From Ruminococcus sp. (GTDB lineage Bacteria > Bacillota > Clostridia > Oscillospirales > Ruminococcaceae), in the NCBI GenBank assembly GCA_016290875.1, contig JAEEVL010000003.1, positions 1 to 64,000 of the forward strand: 64,000 bases of DNA, given 5' to 3'. Positions 60,591 through 64,000 of this stretch are shown here, one piece after another; positions within the stretch are counted from its first letter, which is position 1; each line of letters starts with the position of its first letter. Both the position numbers and the translations under genes were made by a program. The notes under the pieces are model-generated. The model did no database searches and was not told where the DNA came from. It saw only the letters and a list, made by a program, of their open reading frames with translations.

Positions 60591-61949
60591 ATGCCGTCAT
60601 TTATCTCAGGTGCCAATATTACAGACTTATGCAGCAAGCTTGCTGAAAATACCGCTATCGATCCCAAACTTTACGAAAAGTATCATGTAAAGAGAGGTCT
60701 CAGGAACAGCGACGGTACAGGTGTGGTTGCAGGAATAACCAATATATGCAACGTTCACGGCTATATTATGAATGAGGGAGAGCTTGAAGCTATTCCCGGT
60801 CAGCTTATATACAGAGGATACAACATCAACGACCTCGTAAACAATGTTGAAGCTGAAGACCGATACGGATATGAGGAGACTTCTTTCCTCCTGCTGTTCG
60901 GTCATCTTCCCACAGAAAAGGAACTCAAGACTTTCTGTACATATATGTCTCTCAAGAGAGATCTCCCCAACGGTTTTGTTGAGGATATGATACTGAAAGC
61001 TCCTTCAAAGAATATTATGAACAAGCTCGCACGTTCTGTGCTGGCACTCTACTCCTATGACGACGAGTGCGAGAACAAGGAGCTCGAGAACGAGATGCGT
61101 ACAGCTGTCAGCCTTATCGCTAAGCTGCCCGTCATCATGGCAAATGCTTATCAGGTAAAGCGCAGAGTATTCGACAACTCAAGCATGATAATGCACCCCA
61201 TCAACTACGAGGAGAATACAGCTCAGTGTATCCTTTCGCTCCTCCGTCCCGACAGACAGTACACCAAGGACGAAGCTCAGATGCTCGACCGTCTCCTTAT
61301 GCTCCAGGCTGAGCACGGAGGCGGAAACAACTCTACCTTCACCTGCCGCGTACTTACTTCTTCGGGTACAGATCCGTATTCTGCATACTCATCAGCTATA
61401 TGCTCACTGAAGGGGCCCCGTCACGGCGGTGCGAACCTCCAGGTTATAAATATGCTCGACAACTTCAAGGCTAACATCAAGCATTGGGATAACGAGGGCG
61501 AAGTCGCAGACTATATGCGCAAGACTATCCGCAAGGAGACAAACGACGGCTCCGGACTCATCTACGGTATGGGACACGCTGTCTACACTATCTCCGATCC
61601 CCGTGCTATAATCCTCAAGAAGAAAGCCTTCGAGCTTGCAAAGGGCAAGGACATCGAGGCAGAATTCCGTCTCCTCGATACTATCGAGCGTCTTACACCC
61701 GAGATATTCCTTGAGGTCAAGGGCAGCACAAAAACAATGTGTGCTAATGTTGATATGTATTCCGGACTCGTTTACCGTATGCTCGGTATCCCGGACGAGC
61801 TCTTCACTCCTCTCTTCGCCGTTGCGCGTATGTCAGGCTGGGCAGCTCACCGTATGGAAGAGATACTCACAGGCGGAAGAATCATCCGTCCCGCATACAA
61901 GACTATCGCAAAGGAACAGGAATACATAAAGCTCGCAGACAGGACATAA
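60591..61949 (+). CDS. Citrate synthase family protein
   Basis: Condenses oxaloacetate with acetyl-CoA. The 452-residue protein has IPGQLIYRGYNINDLV near residue 66, the first catalytic His in LQAEHGGGNNSTFT near 240, the second in LKGPRHGGANLQV near 278 and the Asp region VDMYSGLVYRMLGIP near 386. The length and N-terminal extension match the clostridial form. Whether 2-methylcitrate can also be formed cannot be told. ATG 60591 has AAAGGAG 10 bases upstream and a perfect promoter. Confidence 0.92.
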   Translation: MPSFISGANITDLCSKLAENTAIDPKLYEKYHVKRGLRNSDGTGVVAGITNICNVHGYIMNEGELEAIPGQLIYRGYNINDLVNNVEAEDRYGYEETSFLLLFGHLPTEKELKTFCTYMSLKRDLPNGFVEDMILKAPSKNIMNKLARSVLALYSYDDECENKELENEMRTAVSLIAKLPVIMANAYQVKRRVFDNSSMIMHPINYEENTAQCILSLLRPDRQYTKDEAQMLDRLLMLQAEHGGGNNSTFTCRVLTSSGTDPYSAYSSAICSLKGPRHGGANLQVINMLDNFKANIKHWDNEGEVADYMRKTIRKETNDGSGLIYGMGHAVYTISDPRAIILKKKAFELAKGKDIEAEFRLLDTIERLTPEIFLEVKGSTKTMCANVDMYSGLVYRMLGIPDELFTPLFAVARMSGWAAHRMEEILTGGRIIRPAYKTIAKEQEYIKLADRT

Positions 61950-61969
61950 GTTCCTTCTGACAACACGAT

Positions 61970-63304
61970 ATGAACATTTTCAGATCTCTCGCACTGTTCA
62001 CCTCAGCTATATCAGTATCGGTCTTTACCGGCTGTGCATTCGGCTCGAGCATTGACAATCTCATGGCTCCGCCAAAGCTGAGCGTCGAACAGGAGCAGAT
62101 ATACAGTGCTCTCACGGATTCAACAGGTTCGTCGATAAGCCTTAAATATCCCAAATCGGGAAAATATCTCTCAGCCTTCATAGTCGAGGACATCGACAAC
62201 GACGGCAGTAATGAGGCTATCGTTTTCTATGAGAGAACAGGTCTCACTATGGAAGAGGATACCCTGCGTATCAACGTTCTCGACCAGGACGGTGGCAAAT
62301 GGCGTTCGGTGAGCGACGATTCGATCAAGGGAGCCGAGATTGAAAAAGTAATGATCTCAAAGCTCGGCTCAAATGACAGAGTAAACGTCATAATCGGAAG
62401 CAGCCTTATCAACCGCTCCGAGAAAAACGTTACAATATACAACTACGAGACCGACAGGGCTATGATGTCGTCCAACTTCTCATCGTCCTGTTCGTTCATC
62501 GACGTTACCGACCTCGACAGCGACGGTCAGAACGAGTTCCTGCTGCTCGCCAGCTCTGCAACAGGCTCTGCGGCAGCTGCTACCATATTCACGCTCGACA
62601 AGGAAGGACAGTATCAGCGCTATACCTGCAACCTCAGCGGAAGCTTCACTGAATTCGACAGCATCAAATACGGAGATATCGGAGGAAACCGCCGCGGTCT
62701 CTACATCGATGCCGCTTCCGGTACAGGTTCGATACAGACAGATGTCCTCTACCTCGACGGAACAGGCCTCAACAAGGTGTTTGAAACCCCAGAAGAATCA
62801 CTCAAAACAGTCAGACCTGCCGGCTGCTCGTCATTTGACGTTGACGGTGACGGAGTCCTGGAGATACCGGTGCAGTATGAAGCTCCCGGCTACAAGGATG
62901 CTCCCGAAAGTGAACAGCTGAAGCTGACATCGTGGAATTATATCAGCAGAGACGACCGTCTCGAAAAGAAATGTGATTCCTATTACAGTGTCGGTGACGG
63001 CTATGTCTTTGTTTTCCCGGAAAGATGGCGCGACCGTGTAACGGTAAAGCGCGACATCATCAACGGCGGTGAGATAGTCTTCTGTACATATTCAGAAGGA
63101 AATATGGGAAGAGAACTCCTCCGCATTTGCCGTGCGGACGATACTGCTTCACGCGAGAATATGCTCCTGAGCGGATATATGCTTCTCAGGACAAGGGGCG
63201 AGACCTCATATCTCGCTTATATACCGCCTTATTCAGAGCTCTACGACGACAACCTCTCGGCAACCGCCGGTGATGTTGCAGTCGGAATGACCTTTACAGA
63301 ATAA
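61970..63304 (+). CDS. Lipoprotein with FG-GAP/VCBS-like repeats
   Basis: A 444-residue exported protein with a signal peptide and lipobox FTGC (Cys-22). Repeats of the form DxDxDGxxE are visible: VEDIDNDGSNEAIVFY near residue 71, VTDLDSDGQNEFLLLAS near 180 and FDVDGDGVLEIPVQY near 284, which match calcium-binding FG-GAP/VCBS propeller blades. The function is unknown. It lies between citrate synthase and a response regulator gene (46 bases before the latter). No good ribosome box precedes the ATG. Confidence 0.75.
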   Translation: MNIFRSLALFTSAISVSVFTGCAFGSSIDNLMAPPKLSVEQEQIYSALTDSTGSSISLKYPKSGKYLSAFIVEDIDNDGSNEAIVFYERTGLTMEEDTLRINVLDQDGGKWRSVSDDSIKGAEIEKVMISKLGSNDRVNVIIGSSLINRSEKNVTIYNYETDRAMMSSNFSSSCSFIDVTDLDSDGQNEFLLLASSATGSAAAATIFTLDKEGQYQRYTCNLSGSFTEFDSIKYGDIGGNRRGLYIDAASGTGSIQTDVLYLDGTGLNKVFETPEESLKTVRPAGCSSFDVDGDGVLEIPVQYEAPGYKDAPESEQLKLTSWNYISRDDRLEKKCDSYYSVGDGYVFVFPERWRDRVTVKRDIINGGEIVFCTYSEGNMGRELLRICRADDTASRENMLLSGYMLLRTRGETSYLAYIPPYSELYDDNLSATAGDVAVGMTFTE

Positions 63305-63350
63305 ACTATTTACTGCATATAACAACAGTTCCAACAAAGGAGTGATATAT

Positions 63351-64000
63351 ATGAAAAGAATACTCATCTGCGAGGACGAGGATACTATCCGCGAATTCGT
63401 CGTGATAAACCTCAAGCGTGCAGGATATGACGTCGTTGACGTTGACTGCGGCGAAGCAGCTCTCAAGACTTTTGACGCTGAACACGGAAATTTCGACATA
63501 GTTCTCCTTGACATTATGATGCCCGGCATCGACGGTTTTCAGGTGTGCAAAAAGATACGTGAGAAGAGTTCTACCATAGGTATCATCATGCTTACAGCAA
63601 GAACTCAGGAAATGGACAAGGTCAGCGGACTTATGATAGGCGCTGATGACTATATCACCAAGCCGTTCTCTCCCTCAGAGCTCACAGCTCGTGTGGATGC
63701 TATATACAGAAGAGTCTGTATGAGCTTTATCAAGAACGAAAAGCAGTCCGTTATCGAATCCGGGCCTTTCGTCCTCAACCTCAAGAGCAGAACTGTCACA
63801 AAGGACGGCGCTCCAATAGAGCTCACACAGGTAGAGTATCAGATACTCGAATTCTTCATGAACAACAAGAACACCGCTCTCGACCGCGCAAGCATACTCA
63901 ACCACATATGGGGTGAGAGCTACTACGGCGACGACAAGATAGTCGACGTTAATATCCGAAGGATACGTATGAAAATAGAGGAAGAGCCTTCTAACCCCAA
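63351..64000 (+). CDS. OmpR/PhoB-family response regulator (partial, cut by window end)
   Basis: The first 216 codons of a two-component response regulator. The receiver domain opens MKRILICEDEDTIREFV, has the phosphoacceptor Asp in FDIVLLDIMMPGIDG near residue 53 and Lys in DDYITKPFSP near 104. A winged-helix DNA-binding domain follows from about 135 (RTVTKDGAPIELTQVEYQIL) with the recognition helix region DDKIVDVNIRRIRMKIEE near 193-210. AAAGGAG precedes the ATG. The stop codon and any partner histidine kinase lie beyond 64000. This family binds tandem direct repeats of the type seen at 4482-4502, but a link is speculative. Confidence 0.92.
   Translation, partial: MKRILICEDEDTIREFVVINLKRAGYDVVDVDCGEAALKTFDAEHGNFDIVLLDIMMPGIDGFQVCKKIREKSSTIGIIMLTARTQEMDKVSGLMIGADDYITKPFSPSELTARVDAIYRRVCMSFIKNEKQSVIESGPFVLNLKSRTVTKDGAPIELTQVEYQILEFFMNNKNTALDRASILNHIWGESYYGDDKIVDVNIRRIRMKIEEEPSNP

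Overview
The window looks like chromosomal DNA of a Gram-positive, spore-forming anaerobe of the Oscillospiraceae, close to Ruminococcus. The grounds are SpoVS and SpoIID, three T-box leaders, a HydE hydrogenase maturase, an ECF transporter core, many LxxC lipoproteins and, most tellingly, a lipoprotein carrying a cohesin-like domain as in cellulosome-forming ruminococci. This placement rests on reading the sequence; no search was run. I saw no tRNA, rRNA, CRISPR array or prophage.

Layout. 1-6.4 kb: a mosaic of short palindromic repeats, then an ABC exporter pair with deoD and an acidic lipoprotein; an orphan promoter and terminator (candidate small RNA); ykgJ-like, ymdB and spoVS. 6.5-8.6 kb: a Trp-specifier T-box and trpB2, enclosed by inverted copies of a ~180-bp composite repeat. 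8.8-14.6 kb: aspartate kinase, a thioesterase, then a Thr-specifier T-box followed by an unknown gene, a REP-associated transposase, thrS and a DinB-like gene. 14.6-15.3 kb: a second repeat mosaic. 15.3-17.5 kb: a flippase and a lipoprotein. 17.6-36.4 kb: an eighteen-gene minus-strand run from ruvC down to the cohesin lipoprotein, including ruvCAB, a GlmM-like probable pseudoenzyme, ecfA1-ecfA2-ecfT, a YfhO-type membrane protein, truA and clpE. 36.5-40.1 kb: pheA and a B12-dependent methionine synthase. 40.1-43.3 kb on the minus strand: a CarD regulator behind a hairpin, two G3E (CobW-like) GTPases that look like a metal-supply pair, and a tiny lysine-rich protein. 43.3-54.7 kb: the branched-chain amino acid cluster. 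54.7-64 kb: an AAA+ ATPase, ridA, nadA, hydE, a cysteine-rich U32-like protein, SpoIID, citrate synthase, a lipoprotein and a response regulator cut by the window edge.

How the genes work together. The 43.3-54.7 kb cluster carries the common branched-chain enzymes (ilvBNCD) plus the leucine branch (leuA, leuCD, leuB). It has two different attenuators: a T-box with a Leu CUC specifier before leuA, and before ilvB what reads as a classical translated leader peptide (35 codons, 13 of them Ile/Val/Leu) followed by an intrinsic terminator. RidA downstream fits, because it removes reactive imines made by PLP enzymes of this pathway. Trp, Thr and Leu supply or charging are thus all under RNA leader control here.

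Most worth a second look: the ilvB leader peptide attenuator; the inverted-repeat-bounded T-box/trpB2 unit; a GlmM paralogue with broken catalytic and metal loops; REP palindromes lying inside the reading frame of their presumed own transposase; the lone cohesin lipoprotein; a His/Cys-rich tandem duplication in a CobW GTPase next to a GTPase-YcgQ-like fusion; and the orphan direct-repeat promoter near 4.5 kb.
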